Source: Helicobacter fennelliae
Lineage (GTDB): Bacteria; Campylobacterota; Campylobacteria; Campylobacterales; Helicobacteraceae
Assembly (NCBI RefSeq): GCF_900451005.1
Contig: NZ_UGIB01000001.1
Span: 1,984,001-2,048,000, forward strand
DNA length: 64,000 nt
Reading direction: 5' to 3'
Shown: positions 1 through 12,993 of the stretch, piece by piece
Position numbering within the stretch: the first letter of the stretch is position 1
Layout: each line of letters begins with the position of its first letter
Notes under the pieces: generated by a model
What the model was told of the DNA's origin: nothing
The model's input: only the letters and a program-made list of their open reading frames with translations
Databases searched by the model: none
Program-made: the position numbers and the translations under genes

Positions 1-1016
1 TCCGAAACGCGCATTTTTTTAAATCCAAAAAATATATAAATACCCAGAATCTAGATTCTGCGGGCATTTTAGATTTGATACAAAACGCCAAAGTGCTTGT
101 GTTTTTTGAGCAGGGTTTGGGAGATACGATCATGTATGCGCGATTTCTTAGCCTTCTGCCTTGCAAGACGCTTTATGTGTATGTGCAAGATGAATTGAGG
201 GCACTTTTTAAGGAAGTCGGCTTTAGGGTTGTGGATAGGGATTTTACTGATTTTGAGTATTGTGTGTCGCTACTTAGCCTGCCTTATGTGCTTGGGGTAG
301 AATCTATGCAGGATATATGGGCAAATACGCATTACTTAAAGCCATTTTTTCACAGCACATCGCTTGGATCACGCATAAAATCGCCTATATCTCCTATCAC
401 ATCGCCTCATCTTGCATCACCCCAAAAATCATTCACAAAATCGCCCAAAAATACCACCCTACAAGGCACAATGACACAAAATACGATAACGAAAAACACG
501 ATGAAAGTTGGATTATTTTTTTATTCAAACCCAAATTTCATCTACGCCAAAGACAAATCAATCTCACTTGATGTGCTTTTGCCTTATTTAAATGGGCTGG
601 ATATTGAGCTTCATTTGCTTCAGCCAGAAAGCAGGGAGTTTTTTATCAATGAGTCGCGCCTCAAATCCAAAGAGCTCTCACATCTCATCTCGCACAGGCT
701 TAATCATTTTCTTGATACAGCGCGCCTCATACGCGAGCTTGATATGGTTGTAAGTGTCGATAGTGCATGCGCGCATTTGGCTATTGCGATGGGTAAGCCT
801 TGCGTGATTTTGGCACACAAACGTTATGATTGGCGATGGGGCAAGCTCGGACAAACGCGCTTTCACGGAATGTTTGGCGGATATGTGCTCGCTCAAAAAA
901 AGTTTCAAATCTGGGATAATGTCCTAAAAGACCTCCGCGAAATCCTGCAAAATCCACAGATTCTGCAAAACTTTCTAGAATCTAAATACAACCAAATGTT
1001 CTCAAATAAAAAATAA
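1..1016 (+). CDS. Glycosyltransferase of the GT9/TPR-glycosyltransferase type, 5'-truncated by the window edge
   Basis: The reading frame is open from base 3, with no stop and no credible start before the conserved block FFEQGLGDTIMYARFL, so the N-terminal part (usually TPR repeats) lies outside the window; TTG at 75 is only an internal codon. The C-terminal part has the heptosyltransferase-like pattern VSVDSACAHLAIAMGKP followed by a KRYDWRWG segment. A Ser/Thr/Lys-rich stretch, roughly bases 345-510, looks like an inserted low-complexity linker before the KVGLFFYSNP strand. The family transfers sugars onto surface glycans or proteins. The substrate is unknown. No partner genes are visible because the gene enters from outside. 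Confidence 0.75.
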   Translation, partial: RNAHFFKSKKYINTQNLDSAGILDLIQNAKVLVFFEQGLGDTIMYARFLSLLPCKTLYVYVQDELRALFKEVGFRVVDRDFTDFEYCVSLLSLPYVLGVESMQDIWANTHYLKPFFHSTSLGSRIKSPISPITSPHLASPQKSFTKSPKNTTLQGTMTQNTITKNTMKVGLFFYSNPNFIYAKDKSISLDVLLPYLNGLDIELHLLQPESREFFINESRLKSKELSHLISHRLNHFLDTARLIRELDMVVSVDSACAHLAIAMGKPCVILAHKRYDWRWGKLGQTRFHGMFGGYVLAQKKFQIWDNVLKDLREILQNPQILQNFLESKYNQMFSNKK

Positions 1017-1080
1017 GAAACCACAGAAATATTTTTTCATTGTGAGTAGTTGTGAGTCATTGTAGTATTGCGGATTTTTT

Positions 1081-1175
1081 GTCATTGCAAGATTTTACAA
1101 GAAGTCGTGGCAATCTAGTCAAACCAGAATCTACTTTGTCATTGTGAGCGAACTTGTCCTATGTGGCAATCCATA
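1081..1175. repeat. Dispersed intergenic repeat (GTCATTGCAAG...GTGGCAATC), two tandem copies
   Basis: Two imperfect copies are visible: GTCATTGCAAG...GTGGCAATCTA (about 1081-1117) and GTCATTGTGAGC...GTGGCAATCCA (about 1138-1174). Related sequences recur at 26744-26780 (inverted), 30855-30892 and 42061-42123. Each copy pairs a TCATTGCGAG-like end with a GGCAATCC-like end, as palindromic REP-like elements do. Confidence 0.6.
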
Positions 1176-1237
1176 CATTAGATTCTTATTAGATTCTTAT
1201 TAGCAGAATCCAACTATGTAATTATCTTAAAATTATC

Positions 1238-1266
1238 TTGACATCTAATATTTATTCGTATATGAT
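1238..1266 (+). promoter_or_regulatory. Sigma-70 promoter of the trp operon
   Basis: A perfect -35 hexamer TTGACA (1238-1243) is followed after exactly 17 bases by TATGAT (1261-1266). It is the best vegetative-type promoter seen in the window and lies directly upstream of the trp leader. Transcription should begin near 1272-1274, at or next to the ATG of the leader ORF. Confidence 0.8.
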
Positions 1267-1273
1267 TTTGGGC

Positions 1274-1423
1274 ATGAAAACTTTTAGCAATAGACATTTT
1301 TTTAGCTTTGATTTATCCTTGGATACGCAAATAATCCTGCAAGCACCCCTCAAAGCCAACCCTACAACAAACATACATACAGCCAACACGACTCATATCA
1401 AATCTATGTGGTGGCGCCCTTAG
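1274..1423 (+). CDS. trpL: Probable trp operon leader peptide ending in Met-Trp-Trp-Arg-Pro
   Basis: This is a 49-codon ORF between the trp promoter and trpE. It ends ATG TGG TGG CGC CCT TAG (1406-1423), so it carries two adjacent Trp codons four codons before its stop, as attenuation leader peptides do. No clear ribosome-binding site precedes the ATG at 1274, and the predicted transcription start is at that same position, so translation may be leaderless. A five-residue version starting at ATG 1406 is an alternative, but it has no Shine-Dalgarno either. The rest of the peptide shows no conserved feature that I recognise. Confidence 0.5.
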   Translation: MKTFSNRHFFSFDLSLDTQIILQAPLKANPTTNIHTANTTHIKSMWWRP

Positions 1424-1435
1424 CGCGCTTTTTCT
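1409..1435 (+). promoter_or_regulatory. Candidate trp attenuator: Trp codons overlapping a GC hairpin and T-run
   Basis: The tandem TGG codons (1409-1414) run into GGCGCCCTTAGCGCGC followed by TTTTTCTT (1429-1436). GCGC at 1414-1417 can pair with GCGC at 1423-1426 or 1425-1428, just before five Ts. The stem is short (4-5 bp), so this is only a possible terminator. A ribosome stalled on the Trp codons would cover its 5' arm. Confidence 0.4.
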
Positions 1436-1476
1436 TCACATCACAATCACCAAAACTAAACCAAAAAAGGAATTAT

Positions 1477-3027
1477 ATGTATCCAACGCTTGAAACATTG
1501 CGCGCAATGCCAAATCTCTCGCAATATAAGCGCGTACCTCTAAGCAAAGAGATTTATGCTGATTTTATCACGCCAATTGAGGCTATGCGCATCCTAAAAA
1601 CCCACAGCATTGCATGTTTTTTGCTTGAGAGTGTCGAGCAAAAACACTGGGGGCGATATAGTTTTTTGGGCTACAATCCCACTTTGGAACTCACCTCTAG
1701 CAGAGGTCAAACCATGCTAAAAGACAAAAATGGCACGAAGGTTTTAGATGATGATCCCAAAAAAATCATTCGCGAGATTCTAGAGTGCCACAAAAGCCCT
1801 ATTTTAGAGCATTTACCACCTTTTAGTGGCGGACTTGTAGGATATTTTGCCTATGATTATATCCGCTACAATGAGCCAAAACTTGACTTTACGACCACAG
1901 ACAAAGACTTTGTCGATGTGGATTTAATGCTATTTAATAATGTGATTGTATTTGATCATTTTAAGCAAAAAATTATCTTAATCACAGGTATGATGCTAGA
2001 TTCTGCCACAGATGTAAAATCTTTAGAATCCTCTTACAATGACGCGCACAAAGAGCTAAAATCCATGCACGACTTATTAAAATCCACGCAAAAAAATCAT
2101 ATCGCGCCTTTTGTGCTAGATTCTGCAATAAAGCATGATTTCTCGCAAGCACAATATATGCAGATGGTAGAAAAAGCCAAGCACTACATTTATGAGGGCG
2201 ATATTTTTCAAGTCGTGCTCTCAAATCCTATGCGTGCAAAGGCGAGCGGAAGCCTCTTTGATGTATATCGCGTGCTAAGATCTACCAATCCTTCGCCCTA
2301 TATGTTTTATTTTTCAAGCTCCAAGGTTGAAATCGCCGGCGCCTCGCCTGAGACACTCCTAAAACTCGAGGATTCTAAGCTTTATACATATCCACTTGCA
2401 GGAAGTAGGCGAAGAGGAAATGATGAGATTGAAGACATCGCCCTAGAGCGCGAACTTTTGAGTGATGAAAAAGAGCTAGCTGAGCATAATATGCTTGTAG
2501 ATTTGGGGCGAAATGATGTAGGCAGGGTCGCGAAATTTGGAAGCGTGAAGGTTGAAAAATACCAAAACATCGAGCGATATTCACATATTATGCATATTAG
2601 CTCGACAATTTCTGGAATCTTGCAAGATGACAAAGACGCACTTAGCGCACTTGATGCGATTTTGCCTGCTGGCACACTCTCTGGTGCGCCAAAAATCCGC
2701 GCTTGTGAAATCATAAATGAGCTAGAAGATCGTTCGCGCGGAATCTATGGTGGCGCGATAGGCTATCTTGATTTTGCTGGAAATATGGATATGTGTATTT
2801 CTATCCGCCTTATTTACAAGAAAAATGATGAAATCTGTATCCAATCAGGTGCTGGAATCGTCTATGATAGCGACCCAAAAAGTGAATTTGACGAATGTGC
2901 CAAAAAAGCACAAGCAATCATCGAAGCACTCAAAATCGCCCAAAATGGAATCGATGATTTTAATGCTTTTGACGATTCTAGCACTCCAAAATCAAATCGG
3001 GGCAAAGATGATTTTACTAATCGATAA
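1477..3027 (+). CDS. trpE: Anthranilate synthase component I
   Basis: TrpE converts chorismate plus ammonia (supplied by TrpG) to anthranilate, the first step of tryptophan synthesis. ATG 1477 is chosen over upstream in-frame ATGs because AAAAAGGAA stands just before it and the protein then starts MYPTLETLRAMP. The 516-residue length fits the family. The LLES motif, used for Trp feedback binding in known TrpE proteins, is present (FLLESVEQ). The chorismate-binding domain shows GDIFQVVLSNPM, YPLAGSRRRG, LVDLGRNDVGR and AGTLSGAPKIRA. PLAGS rather than PxKGT argues for anthranilate synthase over PabB. It overlaps trpG by 20 bases. Confidence 0.95.
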   Translation: MYPTLETLRAMPNLSQYKRVPLSKEIYADFITPIEAMRILKTHSIACFLLESVEQKHWGRYSFLGYNPTLELTSSRGQTMLKDKNGTKVLDDDPKKIIREILECHKSPILEHLPPFSGGLVGYFAYDYIRYNEPKLDFTTTDKDFVDVDLMLFNNVIVFDHFKQKIILITGMMLDSATDVKSLESSYNDAHKELKSMHDLLKSTQKNHIAPFVLDSAIKHDFSQAQYMQMVEKAKHYIYEGDIFQVVLSNPMRAKASGSLFDVYRVLRSTNPSPYMFYFSSSKVEIAGASPETLLKLEDSKLYTYPLAGSRRRGNDEIEDIALERELLSDEKELAEHNMLVDLGRNDVGRVAKFGSVKVEKYQNIERYSHIMHISSTISGILQDDKDALSALDAILPAGTLSGAPKIRACEIINELEDRSRGIYGGAIGYLDFAGNMDMCISIRLIYKKNDEICIQSGAGIVYDSDPKSEFDECAKKAQAIIEALKIAQNGIDDFNAFDDSSTPKSNRGKDDFTNR

Positions 3028-3601
3028 TTATGATAGCTTTTCATACAACCTCTATCAGCTCATAGGAAGCATAGAGCCAAATATAAAAGTCATTCGCAAT
3101 GATGAGCTAAATATCGCACAGATTGAGGCACTCGCGCCAACTCTCATCGTGCTATCTCCCGGACCAAAAAAGCCTCAAGATTCTGGAATCTGCATTGAGG
3201 TAATCCAAAAGCTAGGAGGCAAGATTCCCATTTTTGGCGTCTGCCTTGGACATCAAGCCATTTGTATCGCATTTGGCGGAGAAGTGAGCTATGCCAACAA
3301 AGTCATGCATGGTAAAACCTCGATGATTGAGGTAGATTCTGCTTCGATTCTATTTGCAGGCTTAGGGCAATCTATCCAAGTAGCGCGCTATCATTCGCTC
3401 ATCGCCACAAAGATTCCACCATGCCTAAAAATCACAGCAAAGACGAGTGATGGCGAAATCATGGCACTAGAGCATAAAAAATTTCCCATTTTTGGCGTGC
3501 AGTTTCACCCAGAATCTATCCTCACGCCATTTGGTGAAAAAATCATCGAAAATGTGATACATTTCGCGCAAAATAGGAAATCTAAATGCAAAACAAACTA
3601 A
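3008..3601 (+). CDS. trpG: Anthranilate synthase component II, glutamine amidotransferase
   Basis: TrpG hydrolyses glutamine and passes ammonia to TrpE. The start is ATG 3008, inside the end of trpE, giving MILLIDNYDSFSYNLYQ; the frame is open further upstream only by chance overlap with trpE. Class I amidotransferase motifs are present: LSPGPKKP (oxyanion region), GVCLGHQAI with the nucleophile Cys, and VQFHPESI with the catalytic His-Glu. At 197 residues it is a stand-alone amidotransferase, not fused to TrpD. A second, very similar gene (pabA, 23165) serves folate synthesis. Confidence 0.92.
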   Translation: MILLIDNYDSFSYNLYQLIGSIEPNIKVIRNDELNIAQIEALAPTLIVLSPGPKKPQDSGICIEVIQKLGGKIPIFGVCLGHQAICIAFGGEVSYANKVMHGKTSMIEVDSASILFAGLGQSIQVARYHSLIATKIPPCLKITAKTSDGEIMALEHKKFPIFGVQFHPESILTPFGEKIIENVIHFAQNRKSKCKTN

Positions 3602-4635
3602 ATGAAGCAAAAACAAAAGATATGGCGATAAAAAAAGCAATAATAGAGCTCACGCAAAAGCACAATTTATCGCAAGATATGGCATTTGCTGTAATGAATG
3701 AGATTATGCAAGGGCTTGCTAGCCCTGTGCAAATCTCTGCGTATCTCACAGCACTTAGTATGAAAGGTGAAAATATCGATGAGATCACTGCTAGCGCACT
3801 TAGTATGCGAGCGCATTGCGTGAGGCTCTTGCATGATATGGACGCGCTTGAGATCGTAGGCACAGGAGGCGATCATTCAAATTCATTTAATATCTCTACA
3901 ACTGCAGCACTTATCGTCTCATCAGCAGGAGTAAAAGTCGCAAAGCATGGTAATCGCGCCGCCTCGTCTAAATGTGGCGCAGCTGATGTGCTTGAGGCTC
4001 TTGGCGTAAATATCACGATCCCTCCAGAAAAAAGCAAAGAATTGCTAGAATCAATAAATATTTGCTTTCTTTTTGCGCAAAATTACCATATCGCGATGAA
4101 ATATGTAGCCCCTATCAGAAAAGAGCTTGGAATCCGCACGATTTTTAATATCTTAGGACCGCTCTCAAACCCAGCAGGCGCAAATATGGAACTCCTCGGC
4201 GTGTATGATGAAAGCCTAGTAGAGCCGATGGCAAAAGTCATGCAAAATCTTGGTGTCAAAAGAGGAATGGTTGTCTATGGTATGGATAAAATCGATGAAA
4301 TCTCACTCTCAAGCGAGACAAAAATCGCTGAAATAAATAAAAATGAGCTAAAATTTTATACTTTTCACCCGCGCGATGCGGGCTTTAGCCTGTGTGATAA
4401 AAGTGATTTAGTAGGAGGCGACGCAACACAAAATGCAAAAATCATAAGAGAGATTTTAGAAGGTAAAGAAAAAGGTGCAAAACGCGATGTCGCCACACTC
4501 AATGCAGGTGCAGCACTCTATATCGCAGGCATGGCAAAAAGCATAGAATCTGGCGTGCGAATGGCAGAAAAACAAATCGATAATAAGCTTGCACTCGCGC
4601 AACTTGAACGTTTCATAAAAGAGAGCAACAAATGA
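3586..4635 (+). CDS. trpD: Anthranilate phosphoribosyltransferase
   Basis: TrpD attaches phosphoribosyl from PRPP to anthranilate. The 349-residue protein has the glycine-rich PRPP loop VGTGGDHSNSFNISTTAA, the KHGNRAASSKCGAADVLEALG segment and NILGPLSNPA, all typical of the family. The start at 3586 overlaps trpG by 16 bases and has AGGAAA upstream; Met13 (3622) is a possible shorter start. It overlaps trpC by four bases (ATGA), indicating translational coupling. Confidence 0.94.
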   Translation: MQNKLNEAKTKDMAIKKAIIELTQKHNLSQDMAFAVMNEIMQGLASPVQISAYLTALSMKGENIDEITASALSMRAHCVRLLHDMDALEIVGTGGDHSNSFNISTTAALIVSSAGVKVAKHGNRAASSKCGAADVLEALGVNITIPPEKSKELLESINICFLFAQNYHIAMKYVAPIRKELGIRTIFNILGPLSNPAGANMELLGVYDESLVEPMAKVMQNLGVKRGMVVYGMDKIDEISLSSETKIAEINKNELKFYTFHPRDAGFSLCDKSDLVGGDATQNAKIIREILEGKEKGAKRDVATLNAGAALYIAGMAKSIESGVRMAEKQIDNKLALAQLERFIKESNK

Positions 4636-5453
4636 ATCCACAAATTAATATCTTAGATAAAATTGTAGAATCCACAAAAGTGCGTATAGATGGGCAAAAA
4701 CAAAAGATCTCACTTGCAAAAATGGAGCAAATCGCAAGAGCTGACACACTCAATATTCCATTTGCATTTGAAAAAGCCCTAAGCACGTCAAAAACGCATT
4801 CTGCGAAAAATCACCCAATGCACTTCATCTGTGAAGTCAAAAAAGCCTCGCCCTCAAAAGGTATCATAGCCCATGATTTTCCATACAAAAATATCGCGCT
4901 AGAGTATGAGAATGCCGGTGCTAGTGCGATTTCTTGTCTCACAGAGCCTCATTTTTTTCAAGGAAGCGATACATATCTTTGCGACATCAAGCAAATCGTG
5001 CAGATTCCGCTCTTGCGAAAAGATTTTATCATCGATGAATATATGATTTATCAGGCAAAAGCCATTGGTGCAGACGCGATTTTGCTTATCGCGGCGATTT
5101 TAGATAGAGAGCAGATGAGAGATTATTTTGCGCTTGCAAATGAGCTTGGGCTCTCGACATTATTTGAGACACATGATGAGGGTGATTTGCAAAAAGTGCT
5201 TGATTGCAAAGGGCGCATAATTGGGGTCAATAATAGAGATCTAAGGACTTTTAAAGTCGATATAAATACAACGATACATTTGCGCCCACTTGTGCCAAAA
5301 GATTGCATTTTTGTAAGTGAAAGTGGAATCCACACAAAAGAAGACATCGCTAAGCTAAGTGTGCATGATGTAGATGCTGTGCTTATTGGTGAGGGGCTTA
5401 TGAGTGTAGAAGATAAACGTGCAAAATTGCAAGAATTACAAAGCAGAATCTAG
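4632..5453 (+). CDS. trpC: Indole-3-glycerol-phosphate synthase
   Basis: TrpC closes the indole ring from carboxyphenylamino-deoxyribulose phosphate. It is a 273-residue TIM barrel with FICEVKKASPSKG (catalytic Lys near the N-terminus), LLRKDFIIDEYMIYQA, IGVNNRDLRTFKVD and VSESGI. It is monofunctional: TrpF is separate and immediately downstream, unlike the fused TrpCF of enterobacteria. Its start overlaps the trpD stop. Confidence 0.94.
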   Translation: MNPQINILDKIVESTKVRIDGQKQKISLAKMEQIARADTLNIPFAFEKALSTSKTHSAKNHPMHFICEVKKASPSKGIIAHDFPYKNIALEYENAGASAISCLTEPHFFQGSDTYLCDIKQIVQIPLLRKDFIIDEYMIYQAKAIGADAILLIAAILDREQMRDYFALANELGLSTLFETHDEGDLQKVLDCKGRIIGVNNRDLRTFKVDINTTIHLRPLVPKDCIFVSESGIHTKEDIAKLSVHDVDAVLIGEGLMSVEDKRAKLQELQSRI

Positions 5454-5485
5454 AATCTTAAAGATAGAATCTAAAGGAGAAGTGT

Positions 5486-6103
5486 TTGAAAATCAAAACT
5501 TGCGGGCTATTTCGCGAAGAAGACATAGAATACGCAAATATTTTGCAGCCTGATTTTATAGGTTTTGTCTTTGCAAAAAGTAGGCGCGAGGTGGATTTTG
5601 GCATGGCAAAAAAGCTAAAATCACGCCTAAATAGCAACATCAAAGCTGTGGGTGTATTTGTCGATACACCGATAGAATTAATATATAAAGCACTAGATTC
5701 TAAAATCATTGATATAGTCCAGCTTCATGGAGGACAAAGCGCAGAATTTATCGCGGATCTAAAAGCCAAAATTAAAGCAAAAATTATCTATGTTATAAAT
5801 ATGACAAATTTAGATTCTATTGATTATACCAAATGCGATTTAGTGGATTTTTTGCTCCTTGATAGCGCGCAAGGTGGCTCAGGAAAGTGCTTTGATTGGA
5901 ATCTATTAAAAAATATACATCTCCCAAAGCCATATTTTTTAGCCGGCGGAATCAATAAAGAGAATCTAGCGCAAGCAATGGCATTCAATCCCTATGGTAT
6001 TGATGTTTCAGGAGGGCTAGAGCATGAAGGAAAAAAGGATTTTTCTAAAATGAAAGAGATTATCTCGCGAGTTAGGCGATATAAAAGCGATATAAAGCAA
6101 TAA
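5486..6103 (+). CDS. trpF: Phosphoribosylanthranilate isomerase
   Basis: TrpF performs the Amadori isomerisation of phosphoribosylanthranilate. The start codon is TTG at 5486, set by AAAGGAGA at 5473-5480 and by the family N-terminus KIKTCGL (catalytic Cys). Further motifs are [20 protein letters not shown] and [10 protein letters not shown]; the length is 205 residues. It sits 32 bases after trpC and 10 bases before trpB. Confidence 0.92.
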   Translation: MKIKTCGLFREEDIEYANILQPDFIGFVFAKSRREVDFGMAKKLKSRLNSNIKAVGVFVDTPIELIYKALDSKIIDIVQLHGGQSAEFIADLKAKIKAKIIYVINMTNLDSIDYTKCDLVDFLLLDSAQGGSGKCFDWNLLKNIHLPKPYFLAGGINKENLAQAMAFNPYGIDVSGGLEHEGKKDFSKMKEIISRVRRYKSDIKQ

Positions 6104-6113
6104 AGGAGCGATG

Positions 6114-7292
6114 ATGAAAAATGCGTATTTTGGAAAATATGGGGGTTGTTTTATTCCAGAGACATTAATGAGTGCGGTGCTTGAGCTTGAGAGTGCATAT
6201 CTAGCGTATAAAAATGATCCAAATTTCAATAAAGAATTAGTAGATTTATTTAATAATTATGCTTCGCGTCCTTCAGCACTTTATTTTGCTCCTCGTATGA
6301 GCGCAGACCTTGGCGCAAAAATCTATCTCAAACGCGAAGATCTAAACCACACAGGATCACACAAGATAAATAATGTCTTAGGGCAAGTATTGCTCGCCAA
6401 AAAAATGGGAAAAACGCGCATTATCGCAGAAACGGGCGCAGGACAGCATGGCGTAGCGACTGCGACTGCGTGTGCGTTGCTAGATATGGAGTGCGAGATC
6501 TTTATGGGTGAGGAGGATACCAAGCGTCAGGCACTCAATGTCTATAAAATGAAACTACTTGGAGCAAAGGTGCATGCTGTTAGTAGTGGCACTGCGACAT
6601 TAAAAGATGCCGTCTCACAAGCGCTTAGAGAATGGAGCAGCAGGATTGATGATACGCATTATGTCGTGGGCTCTGTGATGGGTCCTTATCCGTTTCCTAT
6701 GATTGTGCGCGATTTTCAAGCTGTAATCTCAAAAGAGATAAAAAGCCAAATCTTAACACTTGAAAAAAGACTGCCTGATATGGTCGTAGCATGCGTGGGT
6801 GGAGGCTCAAATGCTATCGGTGCGTTTTATCACTTCATCGATGATAAAGAAGTGCAACTCATCGGCTGTGAGGCAGCAGGAATAGGAATAGACACACCCA
6901 AAAATGCAGCAAGTATCGCAACAGGAAGAGTTGGAATCTTTCATGGTATGAAGTCATATTTTTGTCAAGATGATTGCGGGCAGATCGCGCCTGTGTATTC
7001 GATCTCTGCGGGGCTTGACTATCCGGGCATTGGTCCAGAGCATGCGTATCTAGCAGATACCAAACGCGCGCAATACTACCCCATAAGCGACAAAGAAGCC
7101 CTAGAGGCGTTTTTTTATCTATCAAAAATCGAGGGCATTATTCCAGCCATTGAAAGTGCGCATGCGATTGCCTATGTGATGAAAGAAGCACAGAATCTAA
7201 AAGACAAAATCATCGTCATAAACCTTTCGGGCAGAGGCGATAAAGACTGCGCGGCAGTGGCACGAATACAAGGAGAAAATATCTATGAGTAA
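6114..7292 (+). CDS. trpB: Tryptophan synthase beta subunit
   Basis: TrpB condenses indole and serine to tryptophan using pyridoxal phosphate. The motif [15 protein letters not shown] holds the PLP lysine, and GGGSNAIG binds the PLP phosphate. Two adjacent ATGs exist (6111 and 6114). AAGGAG at 6103-6108 is spaced better for 6114, though 6111 remains possible. The length of 392 residues fits TrpB1. It overlaps trpA by eight bases, as expected for subunits of one alpha2beta2 complex. Confidence 0.95.
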   Translation: MKNAYFGKYGGCFIPETLMSAVLELESAYLAYKNDPNFNKELVDLFNNYASRPSALYFAPRMSADLGAKIYLKREDLNHTGSHKINNVLGQVLLAKKMGKTRIIAETGAGQHGVATATACALLDMECEIFMGEEDTKRQALNVYKMKLLGAKVHAVSSGTATLKDAVSQALREWSSRIDDTHYVVGSVMGPYPFPMIVRDFQAVISKEIKSQILTLEKRLPDMVVACVGGGSNAIGAFYHFIDDKEVQLIGCEAAGIGIDTPKNAASIATGRVGIFHGMKSYFCQDDCGQIAPVYSISAGLDYPGIGPEHAYLADTKRAQYYPISDKEALEAFFYLSKIEGIIPAIESAHAIAYVMKEAQNLKDKIIVINLSGRGDKDCAAVARIQGENIYE

Positions 7293-8085
7293 TTTATACA
7301 AAGCCTTTGGGCGAGGGGATTTAAAATATGGCGATTTGAAATATGGCAAGGCATTTATTCCATTTATCACTTGTGGCGATCCAGATCTCGCCACCACGGA
7401 AAAAATCATCTATGCGATGGCAAAAAATGGCGCGAGTCTAATTGAGCTAGGAATTCCATTTTCTGATCCAGTGGCTGAAGGCGTGGTGATACAGGAGGCA
7501 AATATGCGCGCGCTAAAAAATGGCGTGAGGGTGGATCATATCTTTGAAATGCTAGATAAAATAAAGCAAAAAATCACCATTCCTATGGCGTTTATGACTT
7601 ATGCAAATCTTGTGTTTGCCTATGGTAGCGAGAAATTCCTCCAAAATGCCAAAGATGTGGGAATTGGTGGGCTTATCTTGCCTGATGTGCCATTTGAGGA
7701 AAAGGGCGAGTTTGAGCCAATTTGCGTAAAAAATGACATTGATCTCATCTCTTTCATTGCGCCGACTTCAAAAGATCGTATAGAAATGATCGCAAAAGAA
7801 GCAAAAGGCTTTATTTATTGTGTCTCATCACTTGGTGTAACAGGTGTGCGAAAGCACATAAGCACCGACATAAAAAGTATCATTAAATGCGCGCGAGAAG
7901 TAAGCAAAATCCCTGTGGCTGTGGGCTTTGGCATAGAATCCCCAAGCCAAGCAAAAGAGATAGCAGAATATGCCGATGGAGTGATCGTAGGTAGCGCGAT
8001 AGTCAAGCTCTGCGCGAAATATGGAGAAAAAAGCCCAGAGTATATCGGCAAGTATGTAAAAGAAATGCGCAAAGCACTTGGGTGA
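7285..8085 (+). CDS. trpA: Tryptophan synthase alpha subunit
   Basis: TrpA cleaves indole-3-glycerol phosphate to indole, which is channelled to TrpB. The 266-residue TIM barrel carries [14 protein letters not shown] with the catalytic Glu and [11 protein letters not shown] with the catalytic Asp. The phosphate-binding region is [12 protein letters not shown]...VIVGSAIV. It is the last gene of the operon. There is no strong intrinsic terminator after it, only an imperfect hairpin at about 8107-8163 without a T-run. Confidence 0.95.
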   Translation: MSNLYKAFGRGDLKYGDLKYGKAFIPFITCGDPDLATTEKIIYAMAKNGASLIELGIPFSDPVAEGVVIQEANMRALKNGVRVDHIFEMLDKIKQKITIPMAFMTYANLVFAYGSEKFLQNAKDVGIGGLILPDVPFEEKGEFEPICVKNDIDLISFIAPTSKDRIEMIAKEAKGFIYCVSSLGVTGVRKHISTDIKSIIKCAREVSKIPVAVGFGIESPSQAKEIAEYADGVIVGSAIVKLCAKYGEKSPEYIGKYVKEMRKALG

Positions 8086-8525
8086 TTTGAATTTGTGAGA
8101 ATATAGAGCGGTAACAAGCATAGTAAAAGCCAAATAAATGGCAAAGATTGGGTTGCCACCGCTTAAATTCCAGCACAAACAATCACGCGATAAATTTATT
8201 TAAAAAGCACTCAAATCTTTAAACCAACAAACAATCAAAAATATTTCTAAAGAATCCATTAAAAAACTAAATTACCTTAACAAAAAATATTCAAATAAGT
8301 AGCTTTCAAACTCATTAGTAACTAATCACAATCTCAAACCAAGTATTCTCAAGGAATCTAACAAACAGAACAATCAATACGAAACTAAAAATCCAAATCT
8401 TTGTAGCAAATCAATCAACACTATCTTAAATCCATAAAACCAAACAAATTCAATCAAACAACCAAAAGCAAACAGCAAGATTCTATATAACGAAGTAAAA
8501 AATAAGTAAAAAGAAGAATCTCCCT
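8086..8525. other. Spacer between convergent trpA and the 5S rRNA gene
   Basis: This A/T-rich stretch has no credible ORF. An imperfect inverted repeat (AGCGGTAAC at 8107, GTTGCCACCGCT at 8152) lies just after trpA. On the minus strand, a T-rich segment just past the 5S gene (about 8490-8520) may contribute to the end of the rRNA transcript. I see nothing else. Confidence 0.5.
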
Positions 8526-8643
8526 ATCCCTGCATCGACCTACATTCCCACACTTGCAAAGTGCAGTATCATCGGCGAAGAGGAGCTTAACTGCTAGGTT
8601 CGGAATGGAGCTAGGTGTTGCCTCCTCTCTATAGACACAAGGA
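8526..8643 (-). rRNA. rrf: 5S ribosomal RNA
   Basis: Read on the minus strand, the conserved segments CCATTCCGAACCTAGCAGTTAAG and GGGAATGTAGGTCGATGC are present. The two ends can pair as the terminal stem. Exact ends are estimated to within several bases. It is last in the rRNA operon, about 640 bases beyond 23S, an unusually long spacer. Confidence 0.9.
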
Positions 8644-9283
8644 AAAGGGAAATAAAGACAAATAAAGCTTACAAGATAGCTTTGAGAATCTAAAAGCTTC
8701 AAGCCTAAGATGAAAGCTAGATTTAAAAGCCTAAAGCTTCTCTAAAAGATTGGATTCATAAGAATGAGATTCTAAGGATTGCTCTTTATACCTAAAGTTT
8801 TAAACTCTTATCTCTTTGATTAGGCTTTTTATAAAAGCTTTAACTCTAAAAAGTCTGTTAAAACTTTTGCAATGCTTTTTAGAGTTTATAGCTAGATTGT
8901 ATGGCTTCCATAGAATCTACACAGAATCTAAGACTCTCTACAAGCAAAAACTTTAAAGCTTCAAGATTTTAGAATCTCTTACATCTTTGACTCTCAAACC
9001 TTAAAAAGTTAAAACGACTCTTTGACTACAGAAGAATCTCTTAAAGCTCTAAGCACTAGATTCTTGTAAGCTCTAATCTAAGATTCTAGAATCTACAATT
9101 TGCTTTTGAGATTCTATAAATCTAAAACTCATAGAATCTAAAATCTAAGAATCTACTTTGAATCTATTTGCCCTTATTTCCATTTTCCAAAGGTGAATTT
9201 TATTTGTCAATAACCTATAAGTATAGAGAACACACTCAATAAGGCAGTGTATCTTTAGATACATGTTTATTTATCTTATGATA
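8644..9283. other. Long 23S-5S spacer, dense in AGAATCT motifs
   Basis: This 640-base spacer has no gene. It is packed with AGAATCT/AGATTCT words (for example around 8930, 9080 and 9130-9160) and CTTTAAAGCTT-like palindromes. Most rRNA operons have a much shorter 23S-5S spacer. Confidence 0.6.
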
Positions 9284-12440
<3,157 letters not shown>

Positions 12441-12993
12441 AGAAACTAAGCTTTTGCTCTTAGTTTCAAGCTTTTCAGATTGATAAAACTATGTATTCTA
12501 AAGATCACTGCCTTATTGAATGTGTTACAAACAATAAGGTGAGTATTGTAGTCTATAATCATTTAGGCTATTGACAATATAATGTTAAATAACACTTAGA
12601 CAAAAGTCTAATAAGAATCTTTATAAATCTTTTAGTTCTAAAGACTCTTATTAAACTTTTTTCTTTGCTTTAGTATTTCAATGTATTGCATTTATTTTTG
12701 ATTTCTTGTTTGATACATTCTTTATGCATTTTATATTAGATATTTTATCTCTTTCCTTGGATTTGTTTTTCTTTAATTTGTTTTTTTATCTTTTGTGCTT
12801 CCTTTTTTTATTTTTTATTTTTTGATTTGATGTTTTTGTGATTTTTTGAATTGCTTGATTCTTTAAATTCTTTGATGGCTTTTATTTATGTTTTTCATAA
12901 ATTTTAATATTCAAAGCAATCATAAAATACTCTACAATACCCTGCAATCCTTCTATATCTCTAAAACTCAAATCCAAATCTCAAATAAAAATG
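12441..12993. other. tRNA-Ala to 23S spacer
   Basis: About 550 bases, very T-rich on the plus strand, with no ORF and no further tRNA. It is part of the rRNA precursor. I see no distinct element in it. Confidence 0.6.

Noticed and set aside
317-571. 84-codon ORF in a second frame of the first gene
   Set aside because: It overlaps the conserved glycosyltransferase frame and coincides with its low-complexity linker.
5482-5484. GTG as an alternative trpF start
   Set aside because: It is not in the trpF frame; TTG 5486 is in frame and well spaced from the ribosome-binding site.
7815-8178. Two overlapping minus-strand ORFs of 114-116 codons at the end of trpA
   Set aside because: They are mirror frames of trpA with no upstream start signal; the hydrophobic look comes from the antisense of charged helices.
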